Below are positions 24,914 through 33,538 of a DNA stretch of 51,504 nucleotides, in pieces. The notes under the pieces were generated by a model. That model was not told the origin of the DNA and did no database searches. It worked only from the letters and a program-made list of their open reading frames with translations. The DNA is from Actinomycetota bacterium (GTDB lineage Bacteria; Actinomycetota; Thermoleophilia; UBA2241): contig JAAZAR010000045.1 in the NCBI GenBank assembly GCA_012514235.1, forward strand, positions 1-51,504, read 5' to 3'. The position numbers and the translations under genes are program-made. Within the stretch, counting starts at the first letter, position 1. Each line of letters starts with the position of its first letter.

Positions 24914-26299
24914 ATGGGCGATCAGACGCGCCCGCACGTGCACACCCCACCCCCTGGTCCGAGGAGCCGGGCGCTCATGGAGCACGGCGCGGACATCATG
25001 CTGGGGGTCTCCCTCGTCGGCGACTGGCCGCCGAGCCACTTCGTCTCCCGGTACAGGGACGGGTGGTTCCTCGAGGACGTGGACGGAAACCGCTACATCG
25101 ACTGGCTCACCGGATGGGCCTCGTCCCCGCTCGGGGGCAACCACCCCGAGCTCGTCGAGGCCGCTCACCAGGCGCTCAAGGAGTACGGCACCGAGTGCCT
25201 CTCCTCGCTCACCACGTGGCACCAGTACGAGCTCGCCGAGAAGCTGGTGGAGATCGCGCCGCGGCCGCTCACCAGGGTCGTCTACGACACCACCGGCAGC
25301 GAGGTCGTCGAGAACGCGGTGCGCATCATGCGCGAGGCCGCCGGCCCCGGCCGCCCCTTCGTGATCACCTTCCTGGGCAGCTTCCACGGCGGCAACTACG
25401 GCACCGGCGCCATGGGCCCCCACAACGCCCACTACAACCACGGTATCGAGCCGTTCATGAGCGGCTGGATCAACGTCCCCTTCCCCACCTGCTACCGCTG
25501 CCCCTTCCATCTGCAGCACCCCTCCTGCGACATCGCCTGCCTGGCTTACATCGAGGAGATGATCCTGCGCTACAAGGCCACGCCGGACAGCATCGCCGGC
25601 GTCAACGTGGAGCTCGTCCAGGGCGAGAACGGCATCCAGATCCCGCCGCCCGAGTGGCCGGGACGCCTGTCCGCCCTGTGCAAGAAGCACGGCTGGATCC
25701 TCTACAACGACGAGGTCCAGGAGGGCATGGGACGCTGCGGCGAGTGGTTCCTGGTGGACGCGTACCCGGACGTCGAGGTAGAGCTGCTGTCGCTCGGCAA
25801 GGGCACGTCGGGCGGCCTCATCCCCATCTGCTACACGCTCGGGTCTGACCGCATGAGCGAGCCGGCCGGCAGACTCTACACCGGAGGTACGTTCGCCGGC
25901 TCTCCCGTCGGCTGCGCCGTCGGCATCAAGCTCATCGAGATCATGAAGCGCGACAAGGTGCTGGACAACGTCAAGGAGCTCGAGCGGATCGCGAAGGCCA
26001 GGTTCGGCGCCCTGAAGGAGCAGTACGAGGTGGTCGGCGACGTCCGCGTCAAGGGCTGCTATCAGTGCATCGAGTTCGTCGAGGACAAGGACTCGAAGAC
26101 GCCGGCGCACGACATCACCCGCGAGGTCGTCTACGCCATGGAGAGGCGCGGCGTCATCCCCATCTACGAGCCAGCGTACAATTGGTTCCGTCCCACGCCC
26201 GCGCTCAACATGCCGCCCGAGCTGTTCGAGCTCGGCTGCGACATCGTGGAGGAATGCGTCGCCGAGGTGAGCAAGGCCCGGGCAAAGGGCATCGCCTGA
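24914..26299 (+). CDS. class-III (PLP) aminotransferase, omega-amino acid/ornithine-GABA type
   Basis: A 461-residue fold-type I transaminase. It shows YIDWLTGWASSPLGGNHPE near the N-terminus, the PLP phosphate site around TTGSEVVENAVR, the ring-stacking region FLGSFHGGNYGT, the cofactor Asp in LYNDEVQEGMGRCGEW and the Schiff-base Lys in LSLGKGTSGG. A Cys-rich insert (CYRCPFHLQHPSCDIACL) is of the kind seen in prokaryotic ornithine/GABA-type enzymes and could bind a metal. With the ureohydrolase next door, likely substrates are ornithine, putrescine, 4-guanidinobutyrate products or GABA; sequence alone does not decide. The start is supported by GGGAGGCGAGAGCC upstream. Confidence 0.88.
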   Translation: MGDQTRPHVHTPPPGPRSRALMEHGADIMLGVSLVGDWPPSHFVSRYRDGWFLEDVDGNRYIDWLTGWASSPLGGNHPELVEAAHQALKEYGTECLSSLTTWHQYELAEKLVEIAPRPLTRVVYDTTGSEVVENAVRIMREAAGPGRPFVITFLGSFHGGNYGTGAMGPHNAHYNHGIEPFMSGWINVPFPTCYRCPFHLQHPSCDIACLAYIEEMILRYKATPDSIAGVNVELVQGENGIQIPPPEWPGRLSALCKKHGWILYNDEVQEGMGRCGEWFLVDAYPDVEVELLSLGKGTSGGLIPICYTLGSDRMSEPAGRLYTGGTFAGSPVGCAVGIKLIEIMKRDKVLDNVKELERIAKARFGALKEQYEVVGDVRVKGCYQCIEFVEDKDSKTPAHDITREVVYAMERRGVIPIYEPAYNWFRPTPALNMPPELFELGCDIVEECVAEVSKARAKGIA

Positions 26300-26345
26300 G
26301 AGCGCTCGCGAGGGCGCGGGCCCGCGGAGCAAGGAGACACGTGTC

Positions 26346-27302
26346 ATGACCTACGAAGACCTGCCGTTCGGCGGCATCGCGACCTTCTTCAAGGCGCCGT
26401 ACGTGCCGGCTCCGACGACGGCCGAAGCCGACGTCGCCGTCGTCGGCGTCCCGTGGGACCTGGGCACCACCAACCGCCCGGGGAGCCGCCTCGGCCCTCG
26501 CGCCCTGCGTGACGCGTCCACCCTCTGGGCCTTCCAGCAGGACCACGAGACGATGTACGACGGCGAAGCAGGGGTCGAACTGCTCGGCGGCGTCCGCTGG
26601 GCCGACTGCGGCGACGTCGCAGTCGGCCCCATGTGGTCGCCGGAGCGCTACCACAACTCCGTCGTCGACAGGCTCCAGCCGATCGCGAGCGCAGGCCTCT
26701 TCCCCGTCACGCTCGGCGGCGACCACTCCATCACCTATCCGGTGCTCAAGGCGCTCGTGCAGGCGAGAGCCGGCAGACCGGTGCACCTGGTGCAGTTCGA
26801 CACGCACATGGACTACTGGGAAGACGAGGGCGGCCAGCGCTGGAGCCACGCGAGTCCCATCATCCGCAGTCACGAGGCCGGGTTCCTGAGCGGGCTCACC
26901 CAGTACGGCATCCGCAGCCTGCACACCGCCGGCGACAACATCGCCCTGGCGCAGAGCCGCGGCGCCCACATCTTCTGGGCCCAGCGGGCCAAGGACATGC
27001 TCCCGGCCGACCTGGTCGAGCACCTGCCGCAGGGCGGCGACGTCTACATCACCTTCGACATCGACGCCCTCGATCCGGCGATCGCGCCGGGCACCGGCAC
27101 CCCCGAGCCCGGCGGGTTCACCTACTACGAGGCCAAGGACATCCTGCTGGCGGTCTGCGACCGCTGCAACGTGGTGGGCCTGGACCTCGTGGAGGTCGCG
27201 CCGCAGTACGACGGGCCTGCGCAGCTGACGGCGCTGCACGGCGCCCGTCTCATCCTCGACACGGTCGGCGCCGTGTTCCGTCGCAGGGCGGCGCTGTCGT
27301 GA
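26346..27302 (+). CDS. agmatinase/arginase-family ureohydrolase
   Basis: A 318-residue binuclear metal hydrolase that removes urea from a guanidino compound. All metal-ligand motifs are present: LGGDHSITYP (His), VQFDTHMDYWED (Asp-x-His-x-Asp) and ITFDIDALDPAIAPGTGTPEPGG (Asp-x-Asp). The last block has the agmatinase-type GTGTPEPGG. The usual DAHTD is DTHMD. Relatives include agmatinase, guanidinobutyrase and guanidinopropionase, so I leave the substrate open. It begins 46 bases after the aminotransferase, with AAGGAG upstream of ATG 26346. Its stop overlaps the next gene (GTGA). The pair would convert a guanidino compound to amine and then to semialdehyde. Confidence 0.88.
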   Translation: MTYEDLPFGGIATFFKAPYVPAPTTAEADVAVVGVPWDLGTTNRPGSRLGPRALRDASTLWAFQQDHETMYDGEAGVELLGGVRWADCGDVAVGPMWSPERYHNSVVDRLQPIASAGLFPVTLGGDHSITYPVLKALVQARAGRPVHLVQFDTHMDYWEDEGGQRWSHASPIIRSHEAGFLSGLTQYGIRSLHTAGDNIALAQSRGAHIFWAQRAKDMLPADLVEHLPQGGDVYITFDIDALDPAIAPGTGTPEPGGFTYYEAKDILLAVCDRCNVVGLDLVEVAPQYDGPAQLTALHGARLILDTVGAVFRRRAALS

Positions 27303-27610
27303 GCGGGCCTCACGATCATCGGGAAGGCGAGACGCCGGAGCAGGGAGCACCGGACCAGAGTGCGGGGCAGGCCACCCCGGACCTGCCGGCGCACGCAGAG
27401 GAGAGTCAGGAGCCGGCGCAGCCCCAGCCGGGTCCGCACCAGGACCAGCGGGGCGAGCCGCCGCTGGTCGCCTTCGGCATCGTCATCGGCACCGCCGTCG
27501 GGGGCATCGTGGGTCTCATCGTCGGCGCCTTCCTGCTGGGCGCCGGTGTAGGCTGCGCCGCCGGGGTCATCATCGGCGCGGCCGCGCAGGCGCTGCGCTC
27601 GCGCGGCTGA
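27299..27610 (+). CDS. small glycine-zipper membrane protein coupled to the ureohydrolase
   Basis: A 103-residue protein starting at GTG 27299 inside the ureohydrolase stop (GTGA overlap). The first 55 residues are hydrophilic, rich in Gln, Pro and Glu. The rest contains one long or two short hydrophobic spans with small-residue spacing (VAFGIVIGTAVGGIVGLIVGAF, then LGAGVGCAAGVIIGAAAQAL), the pattern of a glycine-zipper membrane segment. It ends in LRSRG. No family is recognised. The overlap argues for stoichiometric production with the ureohydrolase; a role in membrane tethering or solute handling is only speculation. Confidence 0.6.
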   Translation: MSGPHDHREGETPEQGAPDQSAGQATPDLPAHAEESQEPAQPQPGPHQDQRGEPPLVAFGIVIGTAVGGIVGLIVGAFLLGAGVGCAAGVIIGAAAQALRSRG

Positions 27611-27792
27611 CGGCGGCGACCACCCGGGGGCCTGGCTCGCCCGAGGGCGGTGACGCCCGCAGCGACCGGCGTCGACCTCGACGACCGACCGTTCGAGCGG
27701 CACCGGCGCGGGCCGGAGAGGGCGGGCGGCTGGACAGGACCGTGGGGGACTCCGCCCGCCCCGTCCGGCACCGCGCCGGTGCCGGGGGTGAC

Positions 27793-27826
27793 GCGGCCGG
27801 CCGGGGGGGACGGACCGGCCGGCCGC
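27793..27826. terminator. bidirectional hairpin between convergent operons
   Basis: Perfect 12-bp arms GCGGCCGGCCGG and CCGGCCGGCCGC enclose 10 bases. It lies between the small membrane protein (plus strand, ends 27610) and the receiver-kinase gene (minus strand, ends 27846), 19 bases past the latter's stop. The remainder of the 235-base gap shows no other feature. Confidence 0.55.
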
Positions 27827-27845
27827 GAGCTTCAGGCCGGCGCGC

Positions 27846-29300
27846 TCACGCCGGCAACACCACACTGAAGATGGAGCCCTCGCCCTCCACGCTGGCGACC
27901 TCCAGACGGCCGCCGGCGCGCTCCACCAGCCGCTTCACGATCGAGAGCCCGAGACCGTTGCCCTCGAGCTCCCTGGTCTCGGGCCGCTTCTCCCTGAAGA
28001 ACTCGTCCCAGAGCCGGTCGAGGTTCTCCTTCCTGATCCCGATGCCGGTGTCGCTGACCTCGAGGCGCAGCCAGCCGTCCTCGACGAAGCCTCGCACCGT
28101 GACGGTGCCGCCCTCCCGGTTGTACTTGACGGCGTTGCCCACGAGGTTGCTGAGCAGCAGCGTCAGGTCGTCGGGCCGGACGAGCGCCGGCGGCAGATCG
28201 GGATCGAGGTCGACGCTCACCGTCACTCTGCGCTCGGCGCCGCGCTCGCGGGCGAGCTCCGCGACCTCGTCCAGGACCGGAGCGACCGGGACGAGCTCGG
28301 GCTCGTCGCCGAACGGCTCCTGCTCGCTGCGCGCCAGCGTCAGCAGGTCCCGGATGAGCTCGACGAGCGTGTCGATGCGATGATCGGCACGGTCGATCAT
28401 CGGCAGGTACGGCTCGAGCTCGTCGCCGAGACTCCTGTCGAGGACGACCTCGAGCAGGCTCTTGATGGACCCGAGCGGGCTCTTGAGCTCGTGCACCATG
28501 GTGCGGATGAACTTCTGCTTCTCCATCGCGAGTCGGCGCACCTCGCTGATGTCGCTCAGCGTGAGGATGCGGCCGCGCGCCTCGCCGGCCTCGTCGCGGA
28601 AGGTCACGATGCTCGCCATGTACGTCTGCTCCCCGAGCTCGAGCTGGCGCACGGTGCGGTCACGGGCCGGCGTGGCGAGCTGCTCGCAGAGCGGCGCCAG
28701 GGCGCCGCCGCCGAGCAGCTCCTGCGCCGGCCTCATCAAGACGTCGTCCTCGCCGAGGCCGAGCAGCTCGAGCATCGGCGGGTTGGCGAGCACCGCGTCG
28801 CCGTCCCTGTTCACCACCATCACCGCATCGCGGAGCGAGCTCACCAGCGAGTGCGTCTGCGTCCGCTCCTCCGCGAGCGCCAGCAGGCTGGCCTCGTGCT
28901 CGGCCCGCAGGCGCTCGGCGTCCGCGCGTGCCCGCCTATGGCGGAGCAACGTCTCGATCACGCCCTGCAGGTCGTCCGGGCTGAACGGCTTCGGCAGGAA
29001 GAAGTCCACACCCTGCCGCGTGGCGGCGATGGCGGTGTCGATGTTGGCGTAGGCCGTGATCATGCAGACCATGGCGTCGCAGCCGCGCTGCTTCATGGTC
29101 TGCAGCAGGCTCAGGCCGTCTGTGTCGGGCAGCCGGTAGTCGAGGAGGGCGACGTCGTAGTCGCGCTCCTCCAGCGCGAGGAGCGCGCCGGCGCCGTCGC
29201 CGGCCTCGCCGACCTCGTAGCCTTCCATCTCGAGGATCGTGCGGATGCCGCTGCGCACGCCGTACTCGTCGTCGACGATGAGGATGCTGCCCTCGGCCAT
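27846..29300 (-). CDS. hybrid receiver-PAS-histidine kinase
   Basis: A 484-residue cytoplasmic signalling protein with no membrane helix. An N-terminal receiver domain (1-120) has phospho-acceptor Asp54 in VALLDYRLPDTDG and Lys104 in FFLPKPF. A linker coiled coil is followed by a PAS domain (about 150-255, VSSLRDAVMVVNRDGDAVLANPPMLELLGL). The dimerisation helix has His270 in RTMVHELKSPLGSIKSL. The ATPase has the N box LLSNLVGNAVKYN, G1 VSDTGIGIR and G2 GNGLGLSIVKRL. A receiver ahead of the kinase means it can be driven by an upstream kinase, here plausibly the hydrogenase-like sensor. It ends the hydrogenase operon, 25 bases after a stand-alone receiver. Confidence 0.92.
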   Translation of the reverse strand: MAEGSILIVDDEYGVRSGIRTILEMEGYEVGEAGDGAGALLALEERDYDVALLDYRLPDTDGLSLLQTMKQRGCDAMVCMITAYANIDTAIAATRQGVDFFLPKPFSPDDLQGVIETLLRHRRARADAERLRAEHEASLLALAEERTQTHSLVSSLRDAVMVVNRDGDAVLANPPMLELLGLGEDDVLMRPAQELLGGGALAPLCEQLATPARDRTVRQLELGEQTYMASIVTFRDEAGEARGRILTLSDISEVRRLAMEKQKFIRTMVHELKSPLGSIKSLLEVVLDRSLGDELEPYLPMIDRADHRIDTLVELIRDLLTLARSEQEPFGDEPELVPVAPVLDEVAELARERGAERRVTVSVDLDPDLPPALVRPDDLTLLLSNLVGNAVKYNREGGTVTVRGFVEDGWLRLEVSDTGIGIRKENLDRLWDEFFREKRPETRELEGNGLGLSIVKRLVERAGGRLEVASVEGEGSIFSVVLPA

Positions 29301-29325
29301 GGTGGTCTCCTCTCGGGGCCCCGGC

Positions 29326-29751
29326 TCAGACCGCCGGACGCATGGCGGCCGGCTCGGTCGCTGCGAGTTGCTCGATCACGGCGAGCACCTGCCGGCCGGT
29401 CACCGGCTTGTCCAGGAACCGGGCGAGCCGGCTCCACTCGCGCAGGCCGCCGGCCTCGCCGTCGAAGCGGCGTCCCGTCTCGGCCGCCACGCCGCTGAGC
29501 ATGACGAGCGGGATGTGGCCGAGCCGCTCGTCCTTCCCGATGCGGTAGGCCAGCCGGAACCCGTCGTCCACGTGCTCCATCATGAGGTCGAGGAAGATGA
29601 TCGCCGGCGTCTCGGTCTCGAGCAGCCTGAGCGCCTCGTCCGGGGACTCGGCGGTGAGGACACGGTAGCCGCGCGCCTCCAGGAACAGGCGCTTGCTCTC
29701 CAGGAAGTCCCGGTCGTCGTCGACGAACAGGACGGTCGCCCGTGTGGTCAT
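29326..29751 (-). CDS. stand-alone response regulator receiver (second)
   Basis: A 141-residue single receiver domain without output domain. The acidic pocket is in LFVDDDRDFLE, phospho-acceptor Asp55 in IIFLDLMMEHVDDGF, Ser86 in MLSG and Lys115 in RFLDKPV. The Ser-to-Lys distance of 29 residues is longer than the roughly 22 of CheY-like receivers, because of an inserted segment with a Trp (GLREWSRLARFL). The same layout is found in the receiver that opens the operon, so the two are paralogues. ATG 29751 overlaps the stop of the sensor kinase (ATGA), making it the likely direct partner of that kinase. Confidence 0.9.
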   Translation of the reverse strand: MTTRATVLFVDDDRDFLESKRLFLEARGYRVLTAESPDEALRLLETETPAIIFLDLMMEHVDDGFRLAYRIGKDERLGHIPLVMLSGVAAETGRRFDGEAGGLREWSRLARFLDKPVTGRQVLAVIEQLAATEPAAMRPAV

Positions 29752-31799
29752 GCTGTCGCTCCCTTGTCGTCGATCAGCGCGGTCTGTCCGCCGACCCTGA
29801 TGCTGGGCACCTCCACGTGGAAGGTCGTGCCGCGGCCGGTCTCGGTGTCGAACCAGATCGTGCCGTTGTGCATCTTGACGATGCCGTAGCTGATGGGCAG
29901 ACCGAGGCCCGTACCCTTGCCGATGCTCTTGGTGGTGAAGAAAGGCTGGAAGACCTTGTCGCGGGCGCTGCGAGGGATCCCGGCGCCTTCGTCGCTCACC
30001 GCGATGTGGATGCGGCCGCCACCCTCTACCTCGGCCGCGCTGACACGCACGGCGCCGTCGCGGCCCTCCATCGCCTCCACCCCGTTCTTGACCAGGTTCA
30101 CCAGCACCTGGGTCATCTGGTCGCGGTCAAGGTCGGCGCGCAGGCCGCGCTCCACGTCGACGACGAGGTCGATGCGGTGTCCGATGGGCTCCACGGTCGC
30201 GACGGCGGCGTCGACCGCCTGCTGCACGACCTCGCGGACGTCGACGCTCTCGACGTGCACGCGGCTCTGCCGGGCGAAGTCGAGCAGGTTGCCGACGATC
30301 TTCTTGCAGCGCTCGCTCTCCTCCGCCACGAGCTTGAGGTCGTGGTCCAGGTCGTCGCGGTCCTTGAGCTTCTTGCCGAGGATGTGGGTGTAGAGCAGGA
30401 TCGTGCTGAGCGGGTTGTTGAGCTCGTGGGCCACGCCGGCCGCCATCTGCCCCATGCTCGCCAGCTTCTCGGTGTTGATGATGTGCCTGTGCACGTCGCG
30501 CATCTCGCTGTAGGGGACGCCCAGCTCGATGCACACCCGTTCGGCCTGGTCGATCATGAACGGCAGGCACATGGCGTCCTCGGCCATGCCGCAGTGCACC
30601 GCGATCGCCTTGTCGCGGCAGGTCGGGTAGCCGCAGGCGCCGCAGTTGAGCTCGTCCTCGGGGAAGAACTTGTTGGTCCGCGCGAGGATCTCGCGGATCT
30701 CGTCCTCGGTCGGCGAGGGCAGCCGCTGGTCGTCCGCCGAGTAGGTCCGGCGGAGCCTGAGCCCCGGGAGGCGGGCGGCGAGCGGGTCGTCGGACCCGTC
30801 GCCGGGCTCGGCGGCCTCTTCGGCCGCCCGGCGGCACTCCGCCACGTACTCGCCGACGCGGCGCTTGCGGAGCAGCCCGGGCTCGGAGGAGCTGATGCCC
30901 GGGCCGCAGTAGCAGCCGCGGCACATCAGGGCCTCGACGAGGAGCTGGCCCGCGTCGGTCTCCCCGAGGCTGTCCAGCACCTCGACCGTCTCGTCGTGGC
31001 CGCTCACGACGAGCACGTCGGGATCCAGGATGCCGCGGTCAAGGCCGGCGCTCTCGAGCAGTCCGCCGGGCAGGGGGAACACGCGCGCGCGCCCGGCGGC
31101 CGGCTCATCCCAGTCGGCCGGCTCGGCCTTCGCGGGATCGACGCCCCTGGCGGCCAGCAGCCGGTGGGCCTCCTGCAGCGTCAGGACCTCGTCGATCACC
31201 GGCGGCAGCTCCGGGTCCCGTGCCTCCGCCTTCTTCGCGACGCACGGGCCCACGAACACGCACCGCACCCGTTCTCCGTAGAGCTCCTTGACGGCCAGGG
31301 CGGTCGCGACCATCGGGGAGACCACGGGCACGAGCCGGTCCACCAGCTCGGGGCGGTACTTGCGCACGTACTCGGCGACCGCGGGGCACGCCGTGGCGAT
31401 GTGCACGCCGCCCGGGTGCGCCTCGAGGTACTCGGCATACGCCCGGCTCACGAGGTCCGCTCCTTGTGCGACCTCGACGACGAGGTCGAACCCCGCCGCC
31501 TTGAAGGCGCCGGCCACCTGCCCGGCGGGGACGTCGAAGCCCGCCGGGAAGGACGGCGCCAGCAGCGCGGCCACGGGGGCGTCCTCCTCCAACATCCAGG
31601 ACGCCCTCTCCAGGCCGCTCAGGTACGCCTTGGCGTTCTGGGAGCACACCAGGGTGCAGTTGCCGCAGGCTATGCAGCGCCCGTCCACCACGAACGCCTG
31701 CCCGTCCTCGATGCGGATCGCCTGGGCCGGGCAATCGCGCACGCAGGTGTAGCAGCGGCGACAGTTCTGCTTGATCGTGGAGATGATGGTGCCGGACAT
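29748..31799 (-). CDS. [FeFe]-hydrogenase-like redox sensor histidine kinase (2x[4Fe-4S] - hydrogenase-like - FeS - HisKA - HATPase)
   Basis: A 683-residue soluble fusion. Two [4Fe-4S] ferredoxin motifs come first (C13, C16, C19, C23 and C42, C45, C48, C52). Next is an [FeFe]-hydrogenase large-subunit-like region (about 65-325) with degenerate but recognisable H-cluster loops: ATACPA (C138), VGPCVAKKAE (C186) and EALMCRGCYCGPG (C293, C296, C298). An FeS-cluster motif of RnfB type follows (C386, C389, C394, C411). The kinase then has His458 in GVAHELNNPL, LVNLVKNGVEAM, VSDEGAGIP and GKGTGLGLPIS. Ala137 precedes the first loop Cys where active enzymes have a proton-relay Cys. I infer a sensor of H2 or ferredoxin redox state. 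It lies 9 bases after hydA. Confidence 0.92.
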   Translation of the reverse strand: MSGTIISTIKQNCRRCYTCVRDCPAQAIRIEDGQAFVVDGRCIACGNCTLVCSQNAKAYLSGLERASWMLEEDAPVAALLAPSFPAGFDVPAGQVAGAFKAAGFDLVVEVAQGADLVSRAYAEYLEAHPGGVHIATACPAVAEYVRKYRPELVDRLVPVVSPMVATALAVKELYGERVRCVFVGPCVAKKAEARDPELPPVIDEVLTLQEAHRLLAARGVDPAKAEPADWDEPAAGRARVFPLPGGLLESAGLDRGILDPDVLVVSGHDETVEVLDSLGETDAGQLLVEALMCRGCYCGPGISSSEPGLLRKRRVGEYVAECRRAAEEAAEPGDGSDDPLAARLPGLRLRRTYSADDQRLPSPTEDEIREILARTNKFFPEDELNCGACGYPTCRDKAIAVHCGMAEDAMCLPFMIDQAERVCIELGVPYSEMRDVHRHIINTEKLASMGQMAAGVAHELNNPLSTILLYTHILGKKLKDRDDLDHDLKLVAEESERCKKIVGNLLDFARQSRVHVESVDVREVVQQAVDAAVATVEPIGHRIDLVVDVERGLRADLDRDQMTQVLVNLVKNGVEAMEGRDGAVRVSAAEVEGGGRIHIAVSDEGAGIPRSARDKVFQPFFTTKSIGKGTGLGLPISYGIVKMHNGTIWFDTETGRGTTFHVEVPSIRVGGQTALIDDKGATA

Positions 31800-31808
31800 G
31801 CGGACTCC

Positions 31809-33527
31809 TCAGACCTGCACGCTGTGAGGCCTGCGGTCGGTGTAGGTGCGGTGCAGCAGGCGGTGGGAGGCCTCGCTCAAGGGACGACCGAGCAGGTCCT
31901 CGTAGAGCGCCTGGACGCCGGCGTTCTCGTGCGCACGGCGGGTGCGGGAGCGCCTGTCCACTTCGTAGAGGCGCTCCAGCCGCTCCTTGACCGCCTGCAC
32001 GTCCGTATCGTATGGCTGCCCGCCGCCGCCGACGCAGCCGCCGGGGCAGCTCATGACCTCGACGAAGTGCAGGCTCGTCTGCGGGTCGAGCAGCTCGTCC
32101 AGCGTCTCCGTGAGCCGGCCGAGCCCGTTGACGACGGCCAGGTTGAGCTCGGCTTCGCCGGCCGTGACGGTGAACCGGCGGACGCCCTCGCGGCCGCGAG
32201 CCTCGGCGACCTTGGGGTCGCCCTCGAGCTCGCTGCCCGCGACCAGCAGGTGCGCCGTGCGCACGGCCGCCTCCATGACGCCGCCGCTGCCGGCGAAGAG
32301 CCGACCGGCGCCGGTGGTCTCGGCGAACGGCGGGTCCGGCGGCGCCTGCTCGGTGCACGTGCCGAAGTCGACGCCGAACCGCCCCCAGAGGTGGTCGAGT
32401 TCGCGCGTCGTGAGCACGTGATCGACGCCGTCCAGGTCCTGCGCCTCGAACTTCTTGGCCGTGCACGGCATGACGGAGACGACCACGAGGCGCCTGCCGT
32501 CCAGGTCCGTGCGCTTCGGGTAGATCTCGCGGATCAACGCGCCGGCCATCTGCTGCGGGCTTTTGCACGTGCTGAGATGCGGGATCAGGTCCGGCCGGTG
32601 CGTCTCCACGTAGTTCACCCAGGCCGGAGAGCAGCTGGTGAACATGGGCAGGACGCCGCCGTTGCGCACGCGGTCCAGGAGTTCGGACGCCTCCTCCACG
32701 ATCGTGAGGTCGGCGGCGAAGCCGGTGTCGAACACGGCGTCGAAGCCGACCCGCTTGAGCGCCGCCGCCAGCCGCTCCAGCATGACGCGGACGCCCTCGC
32801 TCTTGCTGTGGCCCTCCATGAGGGTGGCCGGCACGGCGGGGGCGACCTGCGCGACCACCACGGCGTCGGGGTCCGCCAGCGCCGCCACGACGTCGTCCAC
32901 CTGGTCGCGCTCGACGATCGCGCCGGTCGGGCAGACGCGGGCGCACTGGCCGCAGAAGACGCACTCGCTGACGTTGAGGCCGGGGCTGAAGCCGGGCGCG
33001 ACCCGGGTCTTGAACCCGCGCCCGGTGAAGTCGATGGCGCCCACTCCCTGCACGTCGTGGCACACGGTGACGCAGCGGCCGCAGAGGACGCACTTGTCGG
33101 GGTCGCGCCACAGCGCCGGGGAGCTGATGTCCACGGGGTGATGCTTCACGGCCCCGACGTACCGCGCCTTGCGCACACCGAGGTCGGCGGCGAGCGTCGA
33201 GAGCTCGCAGTGGCCGCCGCGCACGCAGCTCAGGCAGTCCTGCGGGTGACTCGCGACGAGCAGTTCCATGATCGCACGCCGCGCCTTGAGCACGCGCGGC
33301 GTGTGGGTCTGCACGGCCAGACCGTCGGCCGCCTCGAGCGTGCAGCTCGTGAGCAGCCTGGAGCTGCCGTCCGCCTCGACGACACAGAGGCGGCAGGAGG
33401 CGGCCGGGCTCGGGGCCCAGTCCAGCGAACACAGGTGAGGGACGTCCACGCCGGACCGTTTCGCGACCTGCAGGACCGTCTCGCCCTGCTTCGCCTCGAC
33501 CTTCTTGCCGTTGATGCTGATCTTCAT
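31809..33527 (-). CDS. hydA: [FeFe] hydrogenase catalytic subunit of a trimeric NAD(P)-linked enzyme
   Basis: A 572-residue cytoplasmic H2-activating subunit. In order: an N-terminal [2Fe-2S] domain (C33, C45, C48, C62), a His-Cys3 [4Fe-4S] site as in NuoG (H94, C98, C101, C107), two [4Fe-4S] motifs (C146-C156 and C189-C199), then the H-domain. The H-cluster loops are FTSCSPAWVNY (T297-P301), VMPCTAKKFEA (C355) and VEVMSCPGGCVGGGGQP (C494, C498). The C-terminal small-subunit-like region ends in HRTYTDRRPHSVQV. With HydB and HydC it forms the NADH/ferredoxin-dependent hydrogenase that bifurcates or confurcates electrons in characterised relatives. Loop 1 is TSCSP rather than TSCCP. ATG 33527 starts 11 bases after hydB. 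Maturation genes are not in the window. Confidence 0.95.
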   Translation of the reverse strand: MKISINGKKVEAKQGETVLQVAKRSGVDVPHLCSLDWAPSPAASCRLCVVEADGSSRLLTSCTLEAADGLAVQTHTPRVLKARRAIMELLVASHPQDCLSCVRGGHCELSTLAADLGVRKARYVGAVKHHPVDISSPALWRDPDKCVLCGRCVTVCHDVQGVGAIDFTGRGFKTRVAPGFSPGLNVSECVFCGQCARVCPTGAIVERDQVDDVVAALADPDAVVVAQVAPAVPATLMEGHSKSEGVRVMLERLAAALKRVGFDAVFDTGFAADLTIVEEASELLDRVRNGGVLPMFTSCSPAWVNYVETHRPDLIPHLSTCKSPQQMAGALIREIYPKRTDLDGRRLVVVSVMPCTAKKFEAQDLDGVDHVLTTRELDHLWGRFGVDFGTCTEQAPPDPPFAETTGAGRLFAGSGGVMEAAVRTAHLLVAGSELEGDPKVAEARGREGVRRFTVTAGEAELNLAVVNGLGRLTETLDELLDPQTSLHFVEVMSCPGGCVGGGGQPYDTDVQAVKERLERLYEVDRRSRTRRAHENAGVQALYEDLLGRPLSEASHRLLHRTYTDRRPHSVQV

Positions 33528-33538
33528 GGTCCGTCCTC

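Noticed and set aside
29748..31799. Reading this gene as a second catalytic [FeFe] hydrogenase
   Set aside because: The loops are degenerate (Ala for the relay Cys, C-RG-C-Y-C in loop 3) and a complete kinase follows, so a sensory role fits better.
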